From assembly GCA_964506245.1 (NCBI GenBank), contig CAZDKK010000036.1, positions 1 to 48,364 of the forward strand: DNA of 48,364 nucleotides, in the 5' to 3' direction. Shown here in pieces: positions 35,094-42,590 of this stretch (the first letter of the stretch is position 1; every line of letters begins with the position of its first letter). The position numbers were made by a program, and so were the translations under genes. The notes beneath the pieces are model-generated. The model made no database searches and was not told where the DNA came from. It worked only from the letters and a program-made list of their open reading frames with translations. The stretch comes from CAZDKK01 sp964506245. GTDB lineage: Bacteria; Eisenbacteria; RBG-16-71-46; CAIMUX01; WJJG01.

Positions 35094-35870
35094 TCAGGGC
35101 CGTGTCGGCCAGATGCGGTCGGGGTCGAAGTCCCCCTCGGGATCGAGACCCATCGCGCGCCGCTGGACGGCGAACAGCCGCTTGAGCCCCGCGCGCGCCA
35201 CCGCCAGCATCGTGCGCAGCTGACCGTCGTCGAACGCGTTGCCCTCGGCCGTGCCCTGCAAGCCGACGTATGCGCCCTGACCCGTCATGAAGACGTTCAT
35301 GTCCACTTCGGCGGTTGAGTCCTCTTCGTAGGTCAGATCCGCCAGGGCCTGGCCCTTGACGATGCCAACCCCGATGCCCGCCACCTGATCGCGGATGGGG
35401 ACGCGCGGGATCCGGCCCTGCCACACCATCCAGCGGCAGGCCTGGCACAGGGCGACGAAGGCCCCGGTGACGGCGGCCGCACGCGTGCCCCCGTCGGCCT
35501 CGATGATGTCGCAGTCGATCGTGATCGTGTGTTCTGGAATGCCGGACAGGTCGGTCACCGCCCGCAGGCTGCGCCCGATGATGCGCTGGATCTCCGTGCC
35601 CCGACCTGCAGTCTGGTTGCGCGGCAGGCGTTCTTGCACGGATCGGGGCAGCATGGCGTATTCGGCCGTCACCCAGCCCTTGCGCGTGCCCCGCAGAAAC
35701 GTCGGTTGACGATCCTCGACCGTGGCGGAGCAAATCGCCCAAGTGTTGCCCACGCGCACCGACACGGATCCTTCGGCATGGCGCAGAAAGGGCGTCTCGA
35801 TGGTCACCTTGCGAATTTGCTTCGGGCTGCGGCCGTCGGCCCGCGCGAATCCTGCTTCGTCGCTGTTCAC
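35094..35870 (-). CDS. rph: Ribonuclease PH
   Basis: A 258-residue RNase PH, the phosphate-dependent 3'-5' exoribonuclease that trims tRNA precursors. Blocks seen: ADGRSPKQIRKVTIET, the phosphate-site RGTEIQRIIGRSLRAV, DCDIIEADGGTRAAAVTGA and STAEVDMNVFMTG. The GTG start 35868-35870 is used because GGGGGGGAGC precedes it immediately; an upstream ATG would add ten residues without conservation. It lies 33 bp downstream of murI and upstream of rdgB in the same operon. Confidence 0.96.
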   Translation of the reverse strand: MNSDEAGFARADGRSPKQIRKVTIETPFLRHAEGSVSVRVGNTWAICSATVEDRQPTFLRGTRKGWVTAEYAMLPRSVQERLPRNQTAGRGTEIQRIIGRSLRAVTDLSGIPEHTITIDCDIIEADGGTRAAAVTGAFVALCQACRWMVWQGRIPRVPIRDQVAGIGVGIVKGQALADLTYEEDSTAEVDMNVFMTGQGAYVGLQGTAEGNAFDDGQLRTMLAVARAGLKRLFAVQRRAMGLDPEGDFDPDRIWPTRP

Positions 35871-35903
35871 GCTCCCCCCCCGGCGGGTGTTCCCGCCCAT
35901 TGC

Positions 35904-36746
35904 CTAGCGTTCATACCACGGCAGGTCGCCCTGATCCACCACGGTGACCTCGCCCAGCGGCTCACCCAGGAACGCGCTGCCGATCGTGGTGAAGCGCCTG
36001 GCCGTGTCGGTCACGAAGAAGCGGCACGCCGCCGCGGAACCGGCCCGCGCCAGTCCGAGGCGCTCCAGGAGACGAACCGTCGCGCCTGCAGTCTCCTCGG
36101 CCGAATCCACCAACCGAATCCCCGATCCGGCGACCTGTGCGATGACGTTGCGCAGCAGCGGATAGTGCGTGCACCCCAGGATGAGCGTGTCGATGCCGGC
36201 CGCAACCACCGGCTGGAGATACTCGTGCGCGACCAATCGGGGGATCTCGCCCTCGACCCACGCCTCTTCTGCGAGCGGCACGAAGAGCGGGCATGCGCGC
36301 TGGATGACGGTGATCGTGGGATCGGCCTTCCGCAGGCAGCGTTCGTAGGCGCCGCTGTCCACCGTCGCCGCGGTCCCGACGACCCCGATGCGGCGGCTGG
36401 ATGTGGCCGCCAGCGCAGCCGACACGCCAGGCTCGATCACCCCGAGCATCGGCAGGCGCAGCGACGCGCGCAGCTCGGGCAGAGCGATCGCGCTGGCCGT
36501 GTTGCAGGCAACGACCAGCATCTTGATCCCGCGCCGGGCCAAGAAGCTGAAGCACTCGCGCGAGTAGCGAATCACGGTCTCCGGCGACTTGGTCCCGTAG
36601 GGCACGCGGGCGGTGTCGCCGAAATAGACGATTTCCTCCGCGGGCAGGCGCCGCCGCAGCGCGCGCACCACCGTGAGGCCGCCGATGCCCGAATCGAAGA
36701 CGCCGATCGGCCGCTCGGCGGGCCCCGACTCCATGGGAGCGCTCAT
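35904..36746 (-). CDS. murI: Glutamate racemase
   Basis: A 280-residue enzyme that supplies D-glutamate for peptidoglycan. The N-terminal PIGVFDSGIGGLTVVRAL is diagnostic. The two catalytic cysteines are C81 (VVACNTASA) and C192 (LGCTHYPLL), with D18 in the first motif. ATG 36744-36746 overlaps the stop of the GerMN gene (ATGA); a long open frame upstream is a shadow of that gene and is discarded. Its neighbours (amidase-like protein, GerMN protein) also point to cell-wall metabolism. Confidence 0.96.
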   Translation of the reverse strand: MSAPMESGPAERPIGVFDSGIGGLTVVRALRRRLPAEEIVYFGDTARVPYGTKSPETVIRYSRECFSFLARRGIKMLVVACNTASAIALPELRASLRLPMLGVIEPGVSAALAATSSRRIGVVGTAATVDSGAYERCLRKADPTITVIQRACPLFVPLAEEAWVEGEIPRLVAHEYLQPVVAAGIDTLILGCTHYPLLRNVIAQVAGSGIRLVDSAEETAGATVRLLERLGLARAGSAAACRFFVTDTARRFTTIGSAFLGEPLGEVTVVDQGDLPWYER

Positions 36747-37459
36747 CGCACCTCCGCGAACAGGGCGGGGACGTAGGTCCACTCGAGCGGCATCATCCGG
36801 CGCAAGGGACCCTGGGACTCCCCGTCGACCAGCAAGCGGACCCCGCTCACCGCGGGGAAGTTCTCGCACAGGGTACAGGTCAGCGATGCCATGAGCAGCC
36901 ATTCCGTGTAGTCCCCGGGCGCCAGACGCGCGCGCAGCGAACCGCTCATGTTGATGTAGACCGTGCCATCGCCGGCCAGGAAGAGGTCGAGCACTCTGAC
37001 CCCTTCGGGCCACGGATTGAGCAGGGCCGTGGTGGGACCCTCCAAGAGCGCGTCGATCAGGACCCGCATGCGTTCCTCGGTCGTGGGCTGATCGGGCAGC
37101 AGGTGCGTCTCGACCGCCAGACGGCGGCCGTCGGGTGCGGCGTAGGTCAGCGTGCCCGCCCGGATCGCCAGTCGCCGCTCTGCGGCGGGACCCTCGGTGG
37201 GCGCGGGGAACGACGAGGGGACGCGGGTGCGCAGCAGCCAGACGACCAGGAGCAGGAGCACGACCCCGGCGGCGAAGACAAAGACCCAACCCCACTGTCG
37301 CCCCCCGCCCGGCGGGCGCTGCTGGCGGCGCGCGCGCAGAATGCGCTGGCGGCCCTCGCTCGTGCGCCGGTCGTCCCGCGACGCATCCGCGCCGGTGAGC
37401 AGGCCGCGTTCCTCCGCCGACACGGCGGTGCGCCGCGCGTCTTTGGGCTCGGGAGGCAT
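36743..37459 (-). CDS. GerMN domain membrane protein
   Basis: A 238-residue protein from ATG 37459. A hydrophilic N-terminal stretch is followed by a single membrane segment (GWVFVFAAGVVLLLLVVWLL) and then a GerMN domain (LRTRVPS... THLLPDQPTTEERMRVLIDA, GDGTVYINMSGSL, FPAVSGVRLLVDGE) outside the cytoplasm. GerMN domains occur in spore germination and cell-wall proteins. The stop overlaps murI (ATGA). Start alternatives are GTG 37492 or 37495, overlapping the amidase-like stop; all keep the same domain. Gene pair amidase-GerMN is common, suggesting a shared envelope role. Confidence 0.82.
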   Translation of the reverse strand: MPPEPKDARRTAVSAEERGLLTGADASRDDRRTSEGRQRILRARRQQRPPGGGRQWGWVFVFAAGVVLLLLVVWLLRTRVPSSFPAPTEGPAAERRLAIRAGTLTYAAPDGRRLAVETHLLPDQPTTEERMRVLIDALLEGPTTALLNPWPEGVRVLDLFLAGDGTVYINMSGSLRARLAPGDYTEWLLMASLTCTLCENFPAVSGVRLLVDGESQGPLRRMMPLEWTYVPALFAEVR

Positions 37460-37484
37460 CGCCCCGCCCGTCTGCTCCTGCGAG

Positions 37485-39137
37485 CTACTCACCACCAGCC
37501 CCCATGGTGAACATGAAGATCGCCCCCGCGATCGAGGCTGCGAGCCGGTCGGGCAGCGGAGACGGCGCCCAGAGCGTGTCCGTCCCGGCGGGAGGTGGCT
37601 CATCCTCTCCAAAGCGGGAAGCATCCCCGAGGTAGATCGCCATGGCGGGCGCATCGAGGCCGTCGAAGAAGACCGCCGGCCAGTGCTCTTGGTCGAAAGT
37701 GGCCCGCGGGAACTCCGTCTCGAGGTAGAGCCCCATCAGCCAGGTCAGCCGGTGCGTGCCGCTCGCGTGGGCGGGCGCCACCGCCTCCCAGCGCCGCAGC
37801 ACCGGTGGGGAGAACCGGCCGCCACGCGGTCCCTCCGGCTCCACCCGCGGCGCGCGCAGGTCTTCGAGCGCGGCCTGAGGCCGCTCCCCGGGGAGGGGAA
37901 CGGCCGTCACCAGCCGATTGGCCGGCAGCAGGTCGTACCCGCCCAGGTTGGGCAGCAGGCAGACGCACGCGGAGGGAGGGTGCGCACCGGCCGAGCGCAG
38001 CCAGTCAGACCGTCCGGTCGTCTCGATCACCATCACCTCGATGCCACCGTTCTCGAGGCGCGCGCGCACCTGGTCGACCACCTCGCGCAGGAACTCCCCG
38101 ACCGCGGCCGGCGCGCGCGCGAAGCTGCCCCCGCCCGTGTCCGGGAGCACGAGGAGCACGGGCCCCTGGCGCTCCCCGCCGGCAATCGCCTCCGGTGGCG
38201 CCCAGCCGGAGTATCCGTCCCGGCCGCGGTCGAAGGCATAGGTCGACAGCGACAGGCGCACCTCGCCGGCCTTCTCCCGCAACTGGACGCGCCAGGCTCG
38301 CACGCGGGGATCGACGCGCAGCACGTAGTCCAGACCATCGGGCACGGGGCGCAGCGCCCACAGGCACCCGCCCTCGCAAGCCGCCGGTCGCGGCGGGTTC
38401 CGGGGGTCCAGGCGCGCACCGGGGACATGCACCGTGATCGTGGCAATGCCATCGGTGGAGAAGGAGGCGGCGGTGCCGGCCGGGATCTTCCAGGCAAAGT
38501 AACTGCGATTACCCACCTGCTCGGAGGTCATCTCCGCGAGCGGTCCGGGTGCGGGGCGCTGCACGAGCAGCCGCGAGCCCACATCATACGTGAAGCGGTC
38601 CTTGTAGATCTCGCGCGTGATCAGCGAGAGGCAGTCGAGCGGCAGGAGCACGCGGTCGCCCAGGTAGAGCACCGGCGCCTCCATCTGCAGAGCGAGCCCT
38701 CCGCACTGCAGGACCTCGCCCCCGACGATGAACCCGCATCGCGCTGTGTCGGCGACCAGCAGCTCTCCGCGCAGCAGCACCGGATCCCACGTCAGCGGGC
38801 AGCCCAGCGTGTGGCAGGCCCGTTCGAGAGGCCAGTAAAGCGTGCCGCTGATTGCGCTGAGTGAATCCCAACACGATTGGCGCCCATCGGCAAACATCAC
38901 CCCGAGCCAGTTGCCCTCGGGACGCGGCGGCAGGCGATGGGGCCCGTGGGGCTCGCTCGGGCAGTCGCCCAGGGCAGGGGGCATCGCGATTCCCACCCAG
39001 CGGAGCGAGTCGGCCAGCCAGGGCGAGACCGCGGGCCCGGGGCTGGCCGGGGACGGCAGCGGCTCGTGCTGGGCCCAGGCCACCAGCGGCCAGGGCAGCG
39101 CCAGCACCACCGCGATCCATCGCCCGGCGAACGACAC
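37485..39137 (-). CDS. Secreted amidase-like protein with apparently degenerate active site
   Basis: A 550-residue exported protein: signal peptide (1-~23), a domain (~85-190) reading ISGTLYWPLERACHTLGCPL and VLLPLDCLSLITREIYKDRF that resembles the copper-amine-oxidase-N-like fold often placed before N-acetylmuramoyl-L-alanine amidases, then a beta-rich region and a Rossmann-like domain (~300-545). At the position where amidase_3 enzymes have DPGHGG the sequence is LPDTGGG, so the first zinc ligand is missing, and no clear second His is seen. It is followed by the GerMN gene, as true amidases often are. I infer an inactive amidase-like wall-binding protein. The assignment rests on context and is tentative. 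Confidence 0.65.
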   Translation of the reverse strand: MSFAGRWIAVVLALPWPLVAWAQHEPLPSPASPGPAVSPWLADSLRWVGIAMPPALGDCPSEPHGPHRLPPRPEGNWLGVMFADGRQSCWDSLSAISGTLYWPLERACHTLGCPLTWDPVLLRGELLVADTARCGFIVGGEVLQCGGLALQMEAPVLYLGDRVLLPLDCLSLITREIYKDRFTYDVGSRLLVQRPAPGPLAEMTSEQVGNRSYFAWKIPAGTAASFSTDGIATITVHVPGARLDPRNPPRPAACEGGCLWALRPVPDGLDYVLRVDPRVRAWRVQLREKAGEVRLSLSTYAFDRGRDGYSGWAPPEAIAGGERQGPVLLVLPDTGGGSFARAPAAVGEFLREVVDQVRARLENGGIEVMVIETTGRSDWLRSAGAHPPSACVCLLPNLGGYDLLPANRLVTAVPLPGERPQAALEDLRAPRVEPEGPRGGRFSPPVLRRWEAVAPAHASGTHRLTWLMGLYLETEFPRATFDQEHWPAVFFDGLDAPAMAIYLGDASRFGEDEPPPAGTDTLWAPSPLPDRLAASIAGAIFMFTMGAGGE

Positions 39138-39139
39138 GC

Positions 39140-39622
39140 CTACTCCCTTTCCCGCGCGCTGCGCATGCGCTCGATGTCGCGGTCAGCCTCTCGTTTGGCA
39201 ATCGCCTCGCGCTTGTCGTACTTGCGCTTGCCGCGCGCCAACGCCAGCTCGACCTTGGCGAAGGGCCCGCGGAAGTAGATCTGCAAGGGGATGAGGGTCA
39301 GGCCCCGCTCCTGCGTGCGCGTCAGAAGGCGGCGGATCTGATTCTTGTGGAGCAGCAGCTTGCGCGCCCGCAGCGGGTCGTGGGGGTCGACCGAGGCCTT
39401 CTCGTATGCGGTGATGTGGAGGTTCACGAGGAAATACTCGGTCCCGCGCGGCACCGCATAGGCGTCCGACAGGCTGGCCTTGCCCGCGCGCAGGCTCTTG
39501 ACCTCCGATCCCTGGAGCGCCAGACCGGCCTCGAAGCGGTCGAGCAGCTCGTAGTCGTGCTGAGCCCTGCGATTGCGCACGACCACCTTGAGGTCCTCGC
39601 TGTCCTTCTTCTTGACCGGCAC
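39140..39622 (-). CDS. smpB: SsrA-binding protein SmpB
   Basis: A 160-residue SmpB, the tRNA-mimic partner that loads tmRNA onto stalled ribosomes. Blocks: VRNRRAQHDYELLDRFEAGL, the RNA-binding ALQGSEVKSLRAGKASLSDA, LHITAYEK, and the basic C-terminal tail that enters the empty decoding channel (GKRKYDKREAIAKREADRDI). The start is GTG 39620-39622. First gene of the operon smpB - amidase-like - GerMN - murI - rph - rdgB, with only 2 bp to the next gene. The tmRNA gene is at 12401-12746 on the same strand. Confidence 0.97.
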   Translation of the reverse strand: MPVKKKDSEDLKVVVRNRRAQHDYELLDRFEAGLALQGSEVKSLRAGKASLSDAYAVPRGTEYFLVNLHITAYEKASVDPHDPLRARKLLLHKNQIRRLLTRTQERGLTLIPLQIYFRGPFAKVELALARGKRKYDKREAIAKREADRDIERMRSARERE

Positions 39623-39720
39623 GTTGCACGTCCCCCGCGATCGGGTGTCCTACCCGCTGCAATGGGTATCAGATACGGGGGCGGTCGGCAACTGTTCCCG
39701 GGCTGCCGGGAGCCGGTGCA

Positions 39721-39750
39721 TTGACACGCGCCGCTTCGAGATGGCAAGAT
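39721..39750 (+). promoter_or_regulatory. Sigma-70 promoter for tRNA-Leu
   Basis: Perfect TTGACA (39721-39726), 18-bp spacer, CAAGAT (39745-39750), ten bases before the tRNA-Leu 5' end. Confidence 0.65.
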
Positions 39751-39760
39751 GACCCGGTTC

Positions 39761-39844
39761 GCGGAAGTGGCGGAACTGGTAGACGCGCTAGGTTCAGGGT
39801 CTAGTGGGCTTGCGCCCGTGGGGGTTCGAGTCCCCCCTTCCGCA
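39761..39844 (+). tRNA. tRNA-Leu (anticodon CAG)
   Basis: Class II tRNA: acceptor GCGGAAG/CTTCCGC, D arm with TGGCGGAACTGGTAGACGCG, anticodon stem CTAG-type with loop around TTCAGGG, a long variable arm (TGGGCTTGCGCCCGT), T arm GGGGG/CCCCC around TTCGAGT. Discriminator A at 39844; CCA not encoded. Confidence 0.96.
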
Positions 39845-39849
39845 CGGCG

Positions 39850-39880
39850 CGGCCCGGGGTCAGGGACTCCGGGCCGTTTT
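39850..39880 (+). terminator. Rho-independent terminator after tRNA-Leu
   Basis: CGGCCCGG (39850-39857) pairs with CCGGGCCG (39869-39876), followed by TTTT (39877-39880): a canonical intrinsic terminator. Confidence 0.8.
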
Positions 39881-39905
39881 GCATCACCCCGGACGGGCCT
39901 ATAAT
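39878..39905 (+). promoter_or_regulatory. Likely promoter of the first UGA-containing gene
   Basis: A perfect TATAAT at 39900-39905 in the context ACGGGCCTATAATGCC, 40 bp before the ATG. The -35 is weak (TTTGCA, 39878-39883, 16-bp spacer). The second UGA-containing gene has a matching GGGCTATAAT. Confidence 0.5.
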
Positions 39906-39945
39906 GCCAGTGCTGCATCCTGACCGAGCGAAGGGGGTTGGCGTC

Positions 39946-41664
39946 ATGGCTCGCATTGCCGGGACATTCCTATCGGTGCTCCTCGGCCTGGTCGCCGCGG
40001 GACCGGCCGGCGCGCTCGAACTGACGCCGGCCGCTTGGGACACGGGCGACTGGATCGACGTGGCCCTCACCGGTTCGCCCATCGCGGCACCGGACTCGAT
40101 CGGCCTCGAGGGCCCAGGCGGCGAACTGATCCAAGCCGACCTGATCACGCCGGCCGCCGACGTCATCACCTTTCGCGTCGACCTACGGCACGCGGCCCTG
40201 GGCTGGTACGACCTGCGGTTGGCCACGCTGGCAGGCGATGCGCACACCGAATCCGACTGCTTCGAGGTGCGCCCACTCGCGCTGCCCGAGGCCTGGTCGG
40301 CCGCCCAGCGGCTGACCGAGGAGCCCGAGACCTCCGACCGTCCCAAGATCGCAGTCGACCGCTTCGGACAGGTGCACCTCGTGTGGCAGAACCAGCAGGC
40401 CGGCACGTCCGACCACTTCAACATCCTATACCGCCGGTGGACAGGCAGCGCATGGACCGAACCGGAGTTTGTGACCGCGGGTGGGTGACAGTGCGGCTAT
40501 GCCCCGGCGGTCGCCGTGGACAGCGCGGATCGGGTGCTGATTGTCTGGCATGATGACGACAACGAACTCCACTACCGGGTGGTGACGGGAACCCAGTGGT
40601 CGGACGAGGTGAAGCTGACCGACACCGGCAAGACCGTCGACGCCTCCTCGCCCGTGGTGCTGGTCACCGATGCAGACGGCCGCGTGCACATGGCCTGGAA
40701 GGACAATCGGGACGGCCCCCACGCGATCTACTACCGGTGCTGGAACGACGGGGCCTGGGGGCCTGAGGAGCTCATCGCCCGCGCGGGAAACTGGCTGATC
40801 GAGCAAGACATCGCGGTGGGCGGCGACGGTCGCGTGCATGCCGCCTACGTTCGCATCCCCTTGTTCAAGCGCGAGCTCCACTACCGTTGTCGTGCCGACA
40901 CCGGCTGGACAGCAGACACGCTCTTGACCCAGTCGCAATCCCAGGTGTGGGAACCGTGCGTCGGCAGTGACGCTGAAGGACGCGTGCACGTGATCTGGGA
41001 GGATGTGCTGCAGGGAGACCGCGACCTGTACGCCATGCATTGTCTCGACGGGCAGTGGACCGCCGCTGAGCGCCTGACGAATCTCCCCACCTCGTCGCTC
41101 CTGCCCAATGTCGCCGTCGACGCCCGGGGAACGCTCCACCTCGTCTGGTCCGACGACCGCAACGCCTATCACAACCTCTACTTTCGCCGCTGGACGGCCG
41201 CGGATGGCTGGTCGCTGCACGAGCGCGTGACCATCGACTCGAGCGACGCCTACCGGGCGGTCATGACGACCGATGCATCCGGCAACGTCCACATGGTCTG
41301 GTCCGACAACCGGGACGGCAACAAGGAGATCTACTACGCGATGCGGCCGCCCGACGAACCCTGGGGGCCAGAGGACCCGGATCCCGGTTCCTTCTCGGTC
41401 CGCTGTCTGCCCAACCCATGCCGGGGGGGCACCTGCATCCGCGCGCACCTGCCGGCGGCCGGGGACTGGACGGTGCGCATCTTCGACCTGCAGGGACGGC
41501 TGATGGGAACGGTGCGCGAAACCGTCGCGGGCGCGGGCTACCACGACATCGATTGGAACGGACGGACCGGCAGCGGGCAGTGGATGCCGCTGGGGCTGTA
41601 CTTCATCCGCGTCTCGGGCGGCGACCGCACGGCCACCACGCGTCTCGTCTATGCGCGGCCCTAG
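39946..41664 (+). CDS. Putative exported selenoprotein: BNR-like propeller with FlgD-like C-terminal domain (in-frame UGA)
   Basis: A 572-codon frame with one in-frame TGA at 40486-40488 (codon 181). ATG 39946 follows AAGGGGG and opens with a signal peptide (residues 1-~24). Residues ~125-480 hold repeats of the type VAVDxxGxVHLVWxDxRxG with YRRWxxxxW, a sialidase/BNR-like propeller. Residues ~480-572 are the FlgD-like domain. The TGA falls in a loop between repeats: GG-TGA-QCGYAPAVAVD, so the residue order would be U-x-C. A GGUC-loop hairpin lies at 40502-40519. Frame, repeat periodicity and coding character continue unbroken after the TGA. I infer selenocysteine; a nonsense mutation is the alternative. 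Confidence 0.7.
40502..40519 (+). promoter_or_regulatory. Candidate bacterial SECIS hairpin 1
   Basis: CCCCGGC (40502-40508) pairs with GCCGTGG (40513-40519), six of seven pairs with one C-U mismatch, around the loop GGTC (40509-40512). It begins 13 nt after the TGA; the GGUC occupies nucleotides 21-24. The E. coli fdhF SECIS also presents GGUC in its apical loop close behind the UGA. Confidence 0.6.
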
Positions 41665-41708
41665 GGCACGAATCGGCGCCGGCTGGCGGCCGGGCGGACT
41701 GCAGCGGG

Positions 41709-41735
41709 CGGGGCGGGCGCTGCGCGCCCACCCCG
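41709..41735. terminator. Bidirectional hairpin between convergent genes
   Basis: A 12-position stem (41709-41720 with 41724-41735) around a TGC loop, with one C-A mismatch, lies between the first UGA-containing gene and the convergent lamin-tail gene. No U tract. Confidence 0.5.
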
Positions 41736-41769
41736 CTCCGTCGCGCCGCCGACGGCGGTCATCCGGCCG

Positions 41770-42408
41770 CTAGCGACATCCGAACTGCGCCTTGACCCCG
41801 CCCCACGTGACCGCCTGGATCGGCACGGGCGGCGGATCGCCCGCGTTCGGCACGCCCGGCGTCGGCGCATGGCCGTTGCCGAGCGGAGGCGTGGTCCCGG
41901 TGTAGGGGTTGAGCGCGTCAAAGATCTCCCAGTCGCCGATGCCGTCCGGGTTGCGTCCCGTCGAACGGTCGTCATCGGCCTCGTAGGTGTTGTAGGTGTG
42001 GCTGTCGACCATGATCGTGTCGCCCCCGGCGATCTGCCAGAGGATGGGTGTGTCCCCGTCATTGCCGAGCTTGAAGCCATACTGGGGCTGCCCGTGCGCC
42101 TGCTGCCACGCGACCGACTGGCTGCCGTAGATCACGCGGGCCTCGCCCACGGCCAGGACCTCACCCGCCTGAAAGCCGAAGGTCAGGAGGTCCGAGTCGT
42201 CCGAAAGCAGGTACTCCTCGAGCTCGACGTGGCCGGGGCCCGAGTTGTAGATCTCGATCCACTCGTCGTCCCGGTAGCTGTACGTCCCGCTGCCGTCCCA
42301 GTCGCTGGCCGGATCAGCCATGATCTCGTTGATGCACAGCCCGGCCCAGGCCGTGCCCGCCCAGAGCCAGACCCCCACCAGAACCGCAGTCAGCATCGCC
42401 TTGCGCAT
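41770..42408 (-). CDS. Secreted lamin-tail-domain protein
   Basis: A 212-residue protein with a signal peptide (MLTAVLVGVWLWAGTAWA), followed by a lamin-tail (LTD) domain: LCINEIMADPASDWDGSGTY, DEWIEIYNSG, VELEEYLLSDD, and further strands to GVPNAG. Bacterial LTD domains are exported Ig-like modules, often in nuclease or surface proteins; here it stands alone. The C-terminal ~25 residues are without recognised features. It lies between, and opposite to, the two UGA-containing genes, with a GGAGGAAGC-type site before its ATG. No in-frame UGA inside it. Confidence 0.85.
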   Translation of the reverse strand: MRKAMLTAVLVGVWLWAGTAWAGLCINEIMADPASDWDGSGTYSYRDDEWIEIYNSGPGHVELEEYLLSDDSDLLTFGFQAGEVLAVGEARVIYGSQSVAWQQAHGQPQYGFKLGNDGDTPILWQIAGGDTIMVDSHTYNTYEADDDRSTGRNPDGIGDWEIFDALNPYTGTTPPLGNGHAPTPGVPNAGDPPPVPIQAVTWGGVKAQFGCR

Positions 42409-42514
42409 GCTTCCTCCCTCATTGGAGTGTCCAGGACCGGCCGGGCGCGGGGTCCCTCCCCGGCCGGCCGACCCGCCGGGAGGTCACGCCAAGCAAGCCA
42501 GGTGCCGATTAGCT

Positions 42515-42543
42515 GATTCCCAGCGAGGAACCTGGGCTATAAT
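42515..42543 (+). promoter_or_regulatory. Likely promoter of the second UGA-containing gene
   Basis: A perfect TATAAT (42538-42543) in CCTGGGCTATAATCTT, ~48 bp before the ATG, with a poor -35 (GATTCC) at 17-bp spacing. Its GGGC-TATAAT core matches that of the first UGA-containing gene. Confidence 0.5.
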
Positions 42544-42590
42544 CTTCTGGAGCCGATTGAATTCGAGGTAGGTCCACGGAGGGGAGCGAG

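Noticed and set aside
33881..35185. Long plus-strand frame over the non-coding stretch and rdgB
   Set aside because: No domain, no ribosome-binding site; most of it lies opposite rdgB and is a shadow.
36747..37295. Upstream extension of the murI frame
   Set aside because: Out-of-frame reading of the GerMN gene. murI begins properly at 36746 with an ATGA overlap.
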